Positions 13,501-25,110 of a stretch of DNA of 64,000 bases are shown here, in pieces. A program made the position numbers and the translations under genes. Below the pieces are notes generated by a model. That model was not told the origin of the DNA. It worked only from the letters and a program-made list of their open reading frames with translations, and did no database searches. Source of the stretch: Amia ocellicauda (taxonomy: Eukaryota; Chordata; Actinopteri; Amiiformes; Amiidae); assembly GCF_036373705.1 (NCBI RefSeq), contig NC_089850.1, positions 45,124,048 through 45,188,047 of the forward strand. Direction: 5' to 3'. Each line of letters opens with the position of its first letter. The stretch's first letter is position 1.

Positions 13501-13798
13501 TTACCTGACATTGTCTTCAATACAAGAACAAAAGAAAGAAAAGAAGACACTCAAGTTAATAATATGATAAGTTTACAATGTACTGATTCTGTGATATATA
13601 GACATATTACACCAATACTGCAGTTACTGCATTCGTCTTCTGTGAGTGTTTTTTTTTTTATATATAAATATGTATATATTGCTTTACAAATGTAAATGCA
13701 CTCATAGCATTACTGATTACAAATAAATTGATACTTACCAGGGCAGTGCATAGTGGCAGAACTGCACTGATACACACAGCAAACTTGAGAAAAGACAT
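10533..13798 (-). CDS. crisp-like: Cysteine-rich secretory protein (CRISP), gene A, 7 coding exons
   Basis: Secreted CAP-superfamily protein; family members act extracellularly and several modulate ion channels through the C-terminal cysteine-rich domain. Coding exons (minus strand, 5' to 3'): 13798-13739, 13514-13505 (10-nt micro-exon), 12998-12898, 12730-12640, 12509-12373, 11779-11682, 11240-11152, 10666-10533; all introns GT-AG and phases agree, giving 239 aa. Counting the micro-exon there are eight coding pieces. Residues 1-20 ([20 protein letters not shown]) are a signal peptide. The CAP domain shows NMLKM, CGENLFM, WYNEV and the signature GHYTQVVWYRS; the His/Glu/Glu/His tetrad is present (MHS, GEN, YNE, GHY). 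[12 protein letters not shown] matches the second CRISP signature. Six plus ten Cys give the full 16-Cys pattern, ending CGDKIY-stop as in mammalian CRISPs (NKIY). A tandem homologue lies upstream on the same strand. Orthology to a particular CRISP number is not resolved. Confidence 0.93.
12330..12354. repeat. (AAAC)n microsatellite in CRISP A intron
   Basis: About six AAAC units lie just downstream (minus sense) of the exon ending at 12373. Confidence 0.9.
13505..13514 (-). other. 10-nt micro-exon of CRISP gene A
   Basis: The signal-peptide exon ends in phase 0 at a strong donor (CTG|GTAAGT) and the next clear exon needs one extra nucleotide. A 10-nt exon ACAATGTCAG, between a long pyrimidine tract ending GAAG and a donor CAG|GTAAGA, supplies exactly that and encodes T-M-S plus the first base of Asp. 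I infer it from phase and splice signals; it is not verified by a transcript. Confidence 0.7.
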
Positions 13799-14232
13799 TG
13801 CTGCAAAAGGTACTGCAAGTAAAAGAGAATAGCAGAGGCTAACCATTTTGCTTGTTAAAAGGATTAATTAGTTTAACTGTACATTTAAAAACTTATACCT
13901 GTGCCTATACAGTTTTTAATATGTAATCTGTCTTGTCATGCTATTTTTCAAGGTACATACCTTAATCATATCAATACATGTGTGGATAGGATCTACTGTA
14001 CACTTTGTTTTGTTACATTTCGACAATATACATCTCAGCAGAAGCGTAACAGATGTGCGCAACAGGAAAACTGATGTATGGCTAAGCTACTCTGGTGAAA
14101 TCAATGTATACACCTCACTAAACGAGTTAATGAACATCGTCAATATTTTATGAATATGGTATTTTATGGTCTAAAAAAACATACCATTAAAATAACACCT
14201 CAGGAGAGAAGGAGAGTTGATGGATAACTTAC

Positions 14233-14292
14233 CTCAAGTCAGAAGGCTGGATGTAAATTGTAAAATGACAAACTTAAAGGCAGTATTTATAG
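14233..14292 (-). promoter_or_regulatory. TATA promoter and non-coding exon 1 of CRISP gene A
   Basis: On the minus strand a TATA element (CTATAAATA, 14292-14284) lies about 30 nt before a short untranslated exon that ends GACTTGAG|GTAAGTT at 14233. The first coding exon has an acceptor just upstream of its ATG, so the 5' UTR is split by an intron. The transcription start near 14255 is an estimate from TATA spacing. Confidence 0.65.
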
Positions 14293-14514
14293 TATTTTAA
14301 CACCCTCCTATGACTTTTGAGTTCAAACAAAAAACAAAAAAACAAACCAAAAACCTCTAGGAGTGTCTTGGTCAGTGGGTGTTGTCTTCCCACATTCACT
14401 GGCCACAGATCACATGCAAGTAACAGATGGCATTATGCCCCAATAGTCACTCTGTGGCTTTGTGTTTAAAGCATCACTGATCTCAGTTACTTATTGTGTA
14501 ACGAGAGTAAGCCT

Positions 14515-14575
14515 TTATTATTATTACTATTATTATTATTATTATTATTATATTTATTTATTTATTTATTTATTA
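14515..14575. repeat. (TTA)n/(TTTA)n compound microsatellite
   Basis: TTA units pass into TTTA units and abut the fish repeat at 14574. Confidence 0.9.
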
Positions 14576-14770
14576 GCAGACGCCCTTATCCAGGGCGCCT
14601 TACAAGTGCAATAAAAAAGTGCAAAAATACAGTTCAGTACAAGGCATAATACATTTCACAAATTCCAATTTACACAAGTGTATACAATCACAAGTACTGT
14701 GTAAAAAGATTAGTTTTGAGTAAGCGCCGGAAGGAGGTCAAGGACTCTTTCAGTGCTTATGGGTCTTTAA
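14574..14770. repeat. Fish interspersed repeat (GCAGACGCCCTTATCCAGGGCG type)
   Basis: The block after a TTTA microsatellite starts AGCAGACGCCCTTATCCAGG and continues GCGCCTTACAAGTGC, a motif recurrent in ray-finned fish genomes. The 14720-14750 part (AAGCGCCGGAAGGAGGTCAA) belongs to the same consensus. A degenerate copy of the core motif occurs at 38260-38290. Confidence 0.6.
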
Positions 14771-15270
14771 AGAATTATAAGGGCAGGTAAGTGTGGACCT
14801 CTACCACATCAGTATCATACCCAGCTTTTCCTTTTTTTATATATATATATTTATTAGTTTTCATATTTTAGTTCTATTTTAGGAATGATCAAATTTAATA
14901 ATTTAACATTCATTTAAACCCATAGAGTGTGTCTATTAATATGAGAACAATTCACCTCGGTAAATATTCTTGATACAAGATCTTTGCCTCTTTGTCTGCA
15001 ATGAATCAACATCAAAAAGAATGGCATCCTTACAATGGTATCCACAGATAACTGCTGCAAACTGAAATTGAATGAACATCAAATACGATCTGATATCTTG
15101 CACAAACTAACTGAATAAAAAAACCTATTCTTACCAACTTAAGAACAGAGCAATCCATAATATCCACCACCAGAGATGAATTGGATCATAGAATAACAGG
15201 TGAAAAGGGAATGCATTAGATATTTAAATCATTTTATGTTAATCTGGGTTGAATACCCAGTTGAATGTTA

Positions 15271-15298
15271 CTATATATATATATATATATATATATAT
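15271..15298. repeat. (AT)n microsatellite
   Basis: About 14 AT units in the CRISP A-B intergenic stretch. Confidence 0.95.
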
Positions 15299-16078
15299 GG
15301 TTTACTTATGGTATATATTATAAAATAAATCTCAGCAATTTAGATTCTCTACTGTTAAAGACAGACAATGCAGAGTACAAATGCAGATTCATGCTACTGG
15401 TTGTATCAGGGACATTTGCACTTTTGTGTGTGAGTGTGGTTTTCTTTGGGGTGTTGGGAGTATACCGCATGTTAATAGTGATGCTTAATAAAACCCATTT
15501 AATACTTATGGTTTTAACAGGCAACTCCCATAAGACCTAGCTCATCTAAGTAGATTAATGCCCAAACTGAATTTTTCTGTGGATTTGTGGATAAGTGGAT
15601 TTATTCTTTTAGAAAGGGACAATAAGCTGAAACAGTCACACCTCACTGGCTTTATGATAAAACTCTTTAATGAGAATGAAATGGTAACCACTCTGTGCAT
15701 TTCCTTTTTAAAAACCAAATGTTTACACAGATTGGATAATCAAAGATGCTCATATTCAGAAAACAGACGTGCCAACAACAACAACAATAAAAATCTAACT
15801 TTAGCCTTGCCTAATGTGCTTTGAATTATATTTTGAATACATTAAAACTGTTGTTGTAAAGAGGAGTTACTCATTAGAAAAAAAACAAACAGATTAGTGA
15901 TTAGTGAGGCTGTTTTTAAACAAAACAGTTTGTTGGCAAGAGATTTCAGCATCAAATTAAAACTGACAGAATTTTTAAATAATTAGATTTTAAATTGTGT
16001 AACTATTTCCATTACATCTCTTAAGAGAATAGGTACTGCTCAATCACTACCACTGTCATTTTCATGCCTAGAAGGAAA

Positions 16079-19000
16079 TCAGAAGATTTTATTTTGACAG
16101 GTGCATGAAGCAGGGCACCAGGAGGAGACTTGAGGGTTGCTGCATCCATACTGCTGCTTCAGGGAAGGGCAGTTACTGTACTGGTTGATGTAATTACAAG
16201 GGTTTGCTGGAGGGGAAAAGCAAAAAAAAAAAGAATTTTAATTGTATTATCCAACTCCTTAATATCATATACATATATCCATTATTCCCACACGTCATAG
16301 AAAATAACTAAATGGGAAACATAAGAACATGAAGTGATTTCAACATTCCTGTTTTCAATTAGATGATCTACAGTGCTAGACCTTTCCACAAAAAACAAGG
16401 CATCAGAATATCTATAAAGCACATATGTCACTCACTGCACAGATTGTTGTCACAGGCATTGGGACAGTCGCCACAGGAGGGTCCCTCTTGGTAAGGATAT
16501 TTGTACTGGTAGTTTCCTCTGTAATACATACAATAGCATATAACTGCAGTACAACAGTTGCTGAAAGAGAATTATACTGCAAATGGTTTGAAACCGATTT
16601 AAAAACGAAACATCTGACATCTGTGGCTCTGTGTCCCTTCAAATGCAATTTAAGTTTGAGGAAGGAAGAAAGATGAGCAGTATGTTATATCTAATAATAA
16701 TACGTTTTTTAAAGCAATGTGATGAGTTAGAAAAAAGTATTTTGAATGTAGTCACAATTGTGTGTTGTTTTTTTTTTACATTTTAGGGAAGCGTTTAAAA
16801 CAATGAAACATACACTGATCAGCCATATCATTATGACCACCTGTCTAATATTGTGTAGGTCCCCCTTTTGCCGCCAAAACAGCCCTGACCCGTCGAGGCA
16901 TGGACTCCACTAGACCTCTGAAGGTGTGCTGTGGTATCTGGCACCAAGACGTTAGCAGTAGATCCTTTAAGTCCTGTAAGTTGTGAGGTGGGGCCTCCAT
17001 GGATCGGACTTGTTTGTCCAGCACATCCCACAGATGCTCGATTGGATTGAGATCTGGGGAATTTGGAGGCCAAGTCAACACCTTGAACTCGTGATTCATC
17101 AGACCAGGCCACCTTCTTCCATTGCTCCGTGGTCCAGTTCTGATGCTCACGTGCCCATTGTAGGCGCTTTCGGCAGTGGACAGGGGTCAGCATGGGCACC
17201 CTGACTGGTCTGCGGCTACGCAGCCCCATACGCAACACCTTTCTATCAGAACCAGCATTACCTTTTTCAGCAATTTGAGCTACAGTAGCTCATCTGTTGC
17301 ATTGGACCACACGGGCCAGCCTTCGCTCCCCACGTGCATCAATGAGCCTTGGCCGCCCATGACCCTGTCGCCGGTTCACCGCTTTTCCTTCCTTGGACTA
17401 CTTTTGATAGGTACTGACCACTGCAGACTGGGAACACCCCACAAGAGCTGCAGTTTTGGAGATGCTCTGACCCAGTCGTCTAGCCATCACAATCTGGCCC
17501 TTGTCAAAGTTGCTCAGTTCCTTACGGTTGCCCATTTTTCCTGCTTCTAACACATCAACTTTGAGGACAAAATGTTCACTTGCTGCCTAATATATCCCAC
17601 CCACTGACAGGTGCCATGATAACGAGATTATCAGTGTTATTCACTTCACATGTCAGTGGTCATAATGTTATGGCTGATCGGTGTATATAGTTGTAAAATT
17701 GAAAATAAATTACTTACGGAGGACAATAGTGGCAGACATAGAAGTATTTGTACATGGAATTGGGGCAGTAGGCAACAGCACAGCCAATCTCGTTTGACCT
17801 GTACCACACCATCTGAAATGGAAAACACACACATGTATCTACCTATATCTCCTTATATTGCTCATTCGAATGCAGAGCAAACACAGGCTTTTCTAACATA
17901 CAAAGTTCATACATCAACAGATTTAAGCCAGACTTCTATGGATTACATTCACATAACAGCTCAAACACGTCGTCTCACTTTCATGCTGTTCATTAAAACG
18001 TTGTCAATAATGCCCACAAAAACTGGAATGCTAATTATGACAAAAAGGTAGGTTATAAATTACTTTGACACATACTTGTAAAATCACAAGTTTAATTCAA
18101 GCGTTACAATTATATTTCTATTACATGTGTGAATGCTATATACATCATTTTGCTAAACTCACCTGAGTGTAATGACCAATGACACCACCATTCACAGACC
18201 CCATTCCATATCTGTAATTACTGACTTCATTAGACCAAGAGTCAATCGCCCCAGTCCAGGTATTTGGGTATGAAGACATGTACAAATTCTCACCGCATCC
18301 ACTAGCTGTTAAGACAACATCCATACAATGAATACCTCCATAAAAACATCAGTTCTCAAATTATGTACACATCATATAGTTTAGCTGGTTTCTACTTGCA
18401 TTACTCAAGTCCTACAAACCAGAAACAGAAAATCAGGTTTTCCTTTATTCTTTCTTATGAGTCTTGTATGATATTTGCACATATTCATAAGAACATGCAT
18501 TTATTTACTTAGTTATATATTGAGGAACAGTGCAAGAGTTGGTATTTGGACAGTGTCATTGGTACAGACAAGTTCTTTATATGGCAGCTTATGTATGAAT
18601 CTACAAATGACAAAAATAGGAACTTGGAGTTTAATGCTAGACATAAAGGACATTTACTGACTGCTGATCGTTCTGCTGCTGTCGGGGCTGTGGTTCATGG
18701 CACACGTCTGGGCCCATCGCTGGGCGTTTGCAGCAGCTTCCACATTCCATCCCTTTCAGGAAGACGAGGGGTTCAGAAAAGTGGAAGAGTAATGATCGTA
18801 ACATGGCCTACATTTCCATCAGTACAAGATCTCTAATCTAAAGAATGATAACCAAATGGTTGTTTTTGTCCAAGAATTTTGACCATTTACAAGAACATTT
18901 ATCTATAGATATGAATTTCTGAAAAACTGCTATTTCAACACTGTAATTCAAATTAATAATATAGATTATTTCATTGTTGTAATTATTTAACAGTGAAATC

Positions 19001-19269
19001 ATTCTGATTCTGATGACAGGAAAAACCCACTGTACCATCTTCAGCATGTTACTGGCACTTGGAGACACATTACGTCTCACATTATTGTGCTGGTCAACAA
19101 TCTCCTGCTGCACACTGGGGTTGCTTGTGGAGATTTCTGTAGAAACAATGTTGAAATTTCATCTAAGTGGAAAAATACATTATAATATGTGTACATTTTG
19201 TCATGAAAAGCAAAGTCATACTTAGAACTTACGTGACTGTGATTCCAGCAAGTGAAAGAGAGAGAAAGT

Positions 19270-19335
<66 letters not shown>

Positions 19336-20066
19336 ATGTAATTAACATCTTTATTCCAATACATTAGAAAACTGTAGCTCAGGATAAATAAAACACTTAA
19401 ACTATGGACCACATATGCATATATTTTAATACCCATACATATCTTTGTGAACAACTAAATTAAAATAATATGTTTATTATAAATAAATTATAATGCTGAA
19501 AATCAGAAACCCAAAATTAGTAGTAGTCCACAGCTGGAAACATTTAATTTAATTGCTATTATGTGTGAATTGATTTGTATCTATTCATGATTTTATTGTT
19601 TTACTGAGGTGCATGTAAATTCAATTTTCTATTCCTCCCTTGTTCAACAGACATTGAAGACTTCCAATTTGCAGACATGAAAGTAACATCTAATTTTGAA
19701 TACTATAAAACTATATATCCATTCCTACACAAGAGTCAAGCTGTTTTCAAGTATTAGTTCAAGTCAGACCCACTTGTTTATATTGGATGTTTTTGTCTAG
19801 CTTAGCTGTGACAACTCACTTATTTGAGAACAATAAATGTGATGACAAGACAACTGAAATAATTTCATTCTTGTGTGTTGCGTGATGTGTGATGTCATCT
19901 GGTAACTCAGTTGTGATATATCAATTTTAGGAAAAGTATTAATCATAAATCCATAATGCGCCTCAACATTTAGAATTTCTTGTTGATGATGACTTACCAG
20001 GTCACCCCAAGTGGAGGAGATCTGCAGCAGCGCAATGACACTCACAGCAAAACTGAGTGCAGACAT
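16079..20066 (-). CDS. crisp-like: Cysteine-rich secretory protein (CRISP), gene B
   Basis: Tandem paralogue of gene A, same strand and exon plan. Clear coding exons: 20066-19998 (23-residue signal peptide starting [10 protein letters not shown]), 19136-19036, 18752-18662, 18305-18163, 17812-17718, 16518-16436, 16206-16079. Two exon lengths (101 and 91 nt) equal those of gene A. Motifs: [47 protein letters not shown], then a ten-Cys C-terminal domain ending CQNKIF-stop; all 16 family cysteines and the CAP tetrad (H, E, E, H) are present. As in gene A, the first two coding exons do not join in phase, so a small linking exon is missing from this model (see findings). Intron 17717-16519 contains a Tc1 derivative. 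Stop at 16079-16081; no close AATAAA beyond the stop except one at 15605-15600. Confidence 0.9.
16811..17685 (-). mobile_element. Internally deleted Tc1/mariner-type transposon, copy 2
   Basis: Same family as the 9071 copy, opposite orientation, inserted in the CRISP B intron between 17717 and 16519. It has matching terminal inverted repeats (TACACTGATCAGCCATATCA and its partner ending at 17685) and the identical internal deletion junction (TCACGAGTTCAAGG context). It retains NPIEHLW, and lacks about 28 bp present in copy 1 near 17238. Confidence 0.9.
16845..17540 (-). pseudogene. Deleted Tc1-type transposase, copy 2
   Basis: Contains [16 protein letters not shown] and WSDESR followed directly by the C-terminal [19 protein letters not shown] block in a shifted frame. 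The helix-turn-helix part (17540-17290) has stops and frameshifts. No intact transposase can be made. Confidence 0.85.
19253..19334. repeat. (GA)n microsatellite in CRISP B intron
   Basis: Long GA tract with interruptions. On the coding (minus) strand it is a CT tract lying directly upstream of a possible micro-exon acceptor at 19240. Confidence 0.95.
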
Positions 20067-21012
20067 TATTGGAAAAAACCTAGAGAAAATACTTTAAATT
20101 TACAATACTAATACTTTATCACAATGCTCAGATGGGATTTTAATTATGTACTAGCCACTTTGATATATTGTGAAAAGCATGCCTATCAGTATATTTTACG
20201 GATAGAAAAAAAAAATCCAAAATAATTCCGCAAATTTGCAATTATACAGATCTGGTCTTAAACCAATAACATATTAAAACATGCATCTAATTAACGAATG
20301 TCCTCTAAAGGCACATTTGAAACAATGTGATTGACATAAACAACCACTGGTTACAATGTTACAATTTTAGTGCTGTCGAATGATTGTTAATAAGAATTTT
20401 AATTGCTGAATATAATATTAATAAGTGAATTCTATTTTGCAGTAATTTCAGAAAAGATACAACAAAAATACAAATTTAACCAATATAATTCAGAATTATT
20501 TTATTCTGAATAGTTTTACTTTTTACTTTTACAACAGACCCACAACAATATATACAGCATAAGATAATAGGAGAGGGAGAGGAAACACAGCTTTCTGCAT
20601 TGCCACATTTGCATGTGAATTTGCATATTGAAATAGCCGCGTTTTTCCGTTTCTCATGATTTTTACGTAATTTACTCCAGTATTTGGGATTGACCCTGTA
20701 CTGCACTGTGGCCGGTTGTTTTTGCTGCAAAACTGATTCTCGCACATCATCATTTCAATAGTTAATAACACTGCATGGAACTCCCCCATTTATGGTGCCA
20801 TTAAAGAGCACAAACCTTCAAAAGTCAAATAATGAATGAATTGTACTAAGACTGAGATACTGTAGGCTACATCAAATGTCTAGACGTTGGCATCATGTCA
20901 GATTTAGTTTTTAAATTTTCTTGCCAAGTCTGAAGAAATACCAAGCTTTTTAATTAGGAGTTTCAAAACTAAGAGACAGGAGCTATACATTAGTATTTTG
21001 CAAGGTACTTAC

Positions 21013-21078
21013 CCCAGACTTCTTTAAAGAAAGGACAATCCTGAAGTGAAAAAGGTGTGCATATTGCCAGTTTATATA
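21013..21078 (-). promoter_or_regulatory. TATA promoter and non-coding exon 1 of CRISP gene B
   Basis: The minus strand has TATATAAA (21078-21071) about 30 nt before a short leader exon whose donor is TCTGGG|GTAAGTACC, ending at 21013. The arrangement mirrors gene A: TATA, short untranslated exon, then the signal-peptide exon with acceptor TTTTCTCTAG just before 20079. Confidence 0.65.
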
Positions 21079-21380
21079 TACTTTTGCTGCACTGAGACAG
21101 ATAAATGATTGCCTTATATGGTAAGGTGATAATGAAATTGGCTGAGCATAATTTGGGAATGGCAGATTATTCATATCTGGAATTATATCACTATAAACTG
21201 ATTGGTAGACTTATCTGACCTGCAGGGAACAGTGCATGGATTCAAACACATGACAGCATGTTGTTTGGGGTGTGTTTAAGTAGGCTAATCATGCCATTGC
21301 AGTGTTATTCAAGTTATGGTTATTTAGCTGGTAGAGATTTGTCTTGCAGTTTGGATTTGGTTAAGGCATTTTAGCAGCAG

Positions 21381-21492
21381 CCCTGTGATTAACTGGCACC
21401 CTGTCCAGGGGGCACCTTGTGCCCTGTTCCCTCTGCTCACCCTGATTCTGTACTGGATGAAACAGTGATTGAAAATGGGCAGATAGATGGAT
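21381..21492 (+). repeat. Fish repeat tail ending in GATA/GGAT units
   Basis: CCCTGTGATTAACTGGCACC CTGTCCAGGG-type sequence is followed by CCCTGATTCTGTACTGGATG and a final GGGCAGATAGATGGAT. This matches the widespread fish repeat reading 'ctggcgccctgtccaggg ... ggataagcg ... gatggatggat'. The exact family name is not assigned. Confidence 0.5.
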
Positions 21493-22130
21493 TTCAGAAG
21501 CCCTGGTTGATGTAAGTTTCATGCTTTACTTAATGGAGTTCTTGTTAACAGAACACATCTTAACTGACTGCTATAAGATCCCCAAGACCTATACACCAAT
21601 CCTCAATAGTGGTCCTCAAGAGCCACAGTCTTGCCCATTTTAAAGGCACCCTTAAACAAAATAATTGGTTCAACTCAGAAAATAAGTAAAAAAATTGAAG
21701 TTAAAGAAATGTGTCTTTTGAAGGCTGTATTTTACATATTTAATGCTAGGGTTCTATGAGACTTGCCCTGACTTATCTGACCTGAAATAAAATCTCCTTA
21801 AACCTTCATTTCATGAATTAAGATTGACATGTATTCAAAAAAGTACAAATATGTTTTAGACTTGTTTCTCATACAGATCAGAAACAAACAATTAATTATC
21901 AGTCATTTAGCGGTCAGATAATACATAATCCAAAAGTAAAGTGCAACTGATAACCGTGATTCCAATTATAAGGACGTCGAAATAGAAAGAGTGTGAAGAC
22001 AGATAACCTCGTATGTATTAAGACACTAGAATACTTTTCAAACGAGATACTGTCAATCAGTAACTATGAAAAAAGTGAATGTGGCAAAATCTTTTTTAAT
22101 AGAGCAAGGTTGGAATACATTTCTGGGTAG

Positions 22131-22133
<3 letters not shown>

Positions 22134-22197
<64 letters not shown>
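22134..22197. repeat. (TA)n microsatellite
   Basis: About 31 uninterrupted TA units. Open frames reading IYIYIY here are artefacts. Confidence 0.97.
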
Positions 22198-22202
<5 letters not shown>

Positions 22203-23491
22203 CACTATCATTCTTTGTTTCCAGGGGAAGACTACTGAAAGAGCATTGCTTGAAGTTACAGACCATTTCATACCTTCATAGTTTCTTCCTGCACTGATCT
22301 GTGTCCAGGTCCTATTCAGAACATTTATATATCATCCCCAAATGTGTAGAAATTATATGCTTTCCTCATTAACATCACAATTGTAAAATAGAAAATATAG
22401 AATTAAGCTTGATTAAGGCATTAAGAAAAACAACAGGGTCTTTAAAAGAATACTAATACTGGTAATAATAATAGACATTAATATGAATGCAAGAGTGGCC
22501 CATATTTATGAATATTTACCAACACTTTTTTTAAAAGATGAATAGCAAACCAAATTGTACAAAATATAAAAATAAAGCATTAAAATAATTGAATTTACTT
22601 TTGAAAATTTATATTAGCACTCCTAAGGTTTATTAGACATTTCCCCACTTCCTTGCATTTCTTTTCCCTCACCAGCAAAACAGGTGTACAAATGGAATAT
22701 GAATGTGTGTCTAAGAACATGCTATCCAAAATTTAAATTGATCAACCTTTTCTTAATGTCTTATGATAAGTTGTCATAATTTCCATTATGTCCTCATGGA
22801 CTGATTCTTCAATGGTTATCAACAAGTTTTTATAGGTCCATTAGAGGTATTACAATGGACTATTGGTTCCAAAAAGCTACTATTATCTACTGGTCTTTAT
22901 GATTAGATGTTCAAAAAGATTATGGTCTGAGATTTGAGAAGCGTGCCATCTTACTTAAATCTCTGTTTGACGTTTGGTGATAAAGTAAAGTAAATGGCAG
23001 CAGTCACAAGACGTCTTAAACACGTACACAAAGTTAGAAATTATGTAGCTGGCTCCTTCATTCACTGGTGTAGAAATGTTACCAACTGAATGTGTTCAGA
23101 TACCAGCAGCATGACTTTCCAAAGTCATGACAGTCTTTGTCTCAAGATTGTATTTCGATGCCCTCTATGTATTGGTGTTGTTGGATGTTGTTTGTTGTTG
23201 TTGTTAAGATTGTTGCATTGACTGTTTTAACCCCTGACTGCAAATGTAATTTTCCCTCTGGGGATAATAATTATTTTATTTTATTTGATAAGGGTAGAGC
23301 TGTGATCAGTTCAGTTTTTTTAGTTATATATTAGAATCAGTGATGAAAAACATGTTTATTATTATCAGTATTATTCTAGTAATCTCTGATAAAACTTTAC
23401 ATCTCTGCGATTAAGTGTTCACACAATTTTTTTCCAAACGTTTCTGTAAACTTTATAGTGTATGTGGAAAAATTAAAATCTGGTAATATAT

Positions 23492-24322
23492 AAGAACAGA
23501 AAGTTTACAAATGAGAGGAGGCCATTCGACCCATCGTGCTCGTTTGGTGTCCATTAATAACTAAGTGATCCAAGGATCCTATCCAGTCTATTTTTAAATG
23601 TTCCCAAATTTTCATCTTCTACCACATCGCTGGGGAGTTTGTTCCAGTTTATGACGCCTCTCTGTGTGAAGAAGTGTCTCCTGTTTTCCGTCTTGAATGC
23701 CTTGAAGCCCAATTTCCATTTGTGTCCCCGGGTCCGTGTGTCCCTGCTGATCTGGAAAAGCTCCTCTGGTTTGATGTGGTCGATGCCTTTCATGATTCTG
23801 AAGACTTGGATCAAGTCCCCAAGTAGTCTCCTCTGTTCCAGGGTGAAAAGGTTCAGGTCCTCAGTCTCTCAGTAGGACATTCCCTTCAGACCTGGAATAA
23901 GTCTGGTTGTCTCCTCTGCCTCTAGAGCAGCGATATCTTTCTTGAAGTGTGGAGCCCAGAACTGTCCACAGTATCCAGATGAGCTCTAACTAGTGCATTG
24001 TACAGTCTGAACATCACTGCCCTTGTTCTCAATTCTACACTTTTGACAATATACTCTAACATCCTGTTTGCCTTTTTTATTGCTTCCCCACACTGTTTGG
24101 ATGGAGAAAGTGAGGAGTCCACGTAGACTGCTAGATCTTCTCATGCGTTACTTCATCTAGTTCTATTCCTCCCATAGTGTAATTATAGTGGACATTTTTG
24201 TTCCCTGCATGTAATACCTTGCACTTGTCCACATTGGATTTCATCTGCCAGGTGTCGGCCCACAACTGAGTATTATCTAAGGCCCTGTGAATAGCCTGTG
24301 CTGCCGAGATTGTATCTGCCAC
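23492..24322 (-). mobile_element. 5'-truncated CR1-like LINE, copy 2
   Basis: Closely related to copy 1 and in the same orientation. It keeps the 3' block (TRGHKWKLGFKAF, HFFTQRGVINWNKLPSDVV, 23814-23554), the middle block (KKANRMLEYIVKS, 24122-23922) and FNVDKCKVLHAG-like sequence written SNVDKCKVLHAG (about 24240). It is cut off at 24322, inside the region after the RT active site. Frameshifts separate the pieces. Confidence 0.87.
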
Positions 24323-24639
24323 AAAACCATTAAGTTAATTATTTACTGGTTAAACACACGTTCAAATTAAAAACAACAAGTGATGTATATACACGAGAGT
24401 CTGGTTTATATGGCCACTGTTTATAGCCTGCAGTCTGGCCTAAATGTGTTGCTTACCGTAGATATTTACAACAGTATATCATCACCCTTCTCTTGTTCTA
24501 CCCCCGGACAAAACGTGTGTCCTGATACATCCCTTTAAAATGAATATTGTCGCAAAACTAAAATCAAAAGACAATAGATATAGGCCTACACATGCAAGTA
24601 AACACACGACAGACAGCGCTATATTTTTAATCAAGTTCA

Positions 24640-25110
24640 AAGACGAGGATTAGTGACAGAGCCGCTGTGTCACAGCGCAAACACAAGGCACGCCGCCTGC
24701 GCACAGGCGCTCCAGTCTGCGGGCAGCGCAGCCACAACACCGAGAGCGCAGGCGCATGCGCACCGGGCGGCTCCGGAGTTTCATTCATCCACAAAAGCTG
24801 CGAAAATCTGGTTTGCTTTGTTGATTAAGACTTTCATACCTGTGTCCTCCATTCAGCGGCCGCAGCCAGAGCCGGCCGTTTCCAGTGCCAGGGACGGACC
24901 ATGAAGAAGCGCTATGTGGACGCCAGCAGGCTCAGGAAAATGAAAAGGAGCAAGATAACGGAGAGGCTCTCGGAAAGGTATGACGAGGTGACGCAGCGAG
25001 CGGATACCGAGGCTTTTGTTGTGCGTTTTGTGCGGCGCTGAGCGGCTTCATGTGCGGCGCCGCTGGCACTGCGCTGCGGGCAGGACTGTGCCAAGTGCCT
25101 TTGTTATGGA
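24640..25110 (+). promoter_or_regulatory. CpG-island promoter of the macoilin gene
   Basis: This is a GC- and CpG-rich block in otherwise AT-rich sequence, surrounding the macoilin start codon at 24901. It contains a perfect palindromic GCGCATGCGC (24752-24761), the NRF1 core, typical of broadly expressed TATA-less promoters. Open frames on both strands inside the island are by-products of GC content. Confidence 0.7.

Larger units (their letters stand above)
14293..16078. other. CRISP A-B intergenic stretch
   Basis: Contains the TTA/TTTA microsatellite, the fish repeat and an AT microsatellite. It must also hold the end of the CRISP B transcript and the upstream control region of CRISP A. 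No other gene seen. Confidence 0.6.
21079..23491. other. Intergenic between CRISP B and LINE copy 2
   Basis: Holds the repeat tail at 21381 and the TA microsatellite at 22134. No coding pattern. Confidence 0.6.

Noticed and set aside
19167..19454. Arg/Glu or Leu/Ser repeat ORFs
   Set aside because: Produced by the GA microsatellite in the CRISP B intron.
22066..22281. Apparent Ile-Tyr repeat protein
   Set aside because: Produced by the TA microsatellite.
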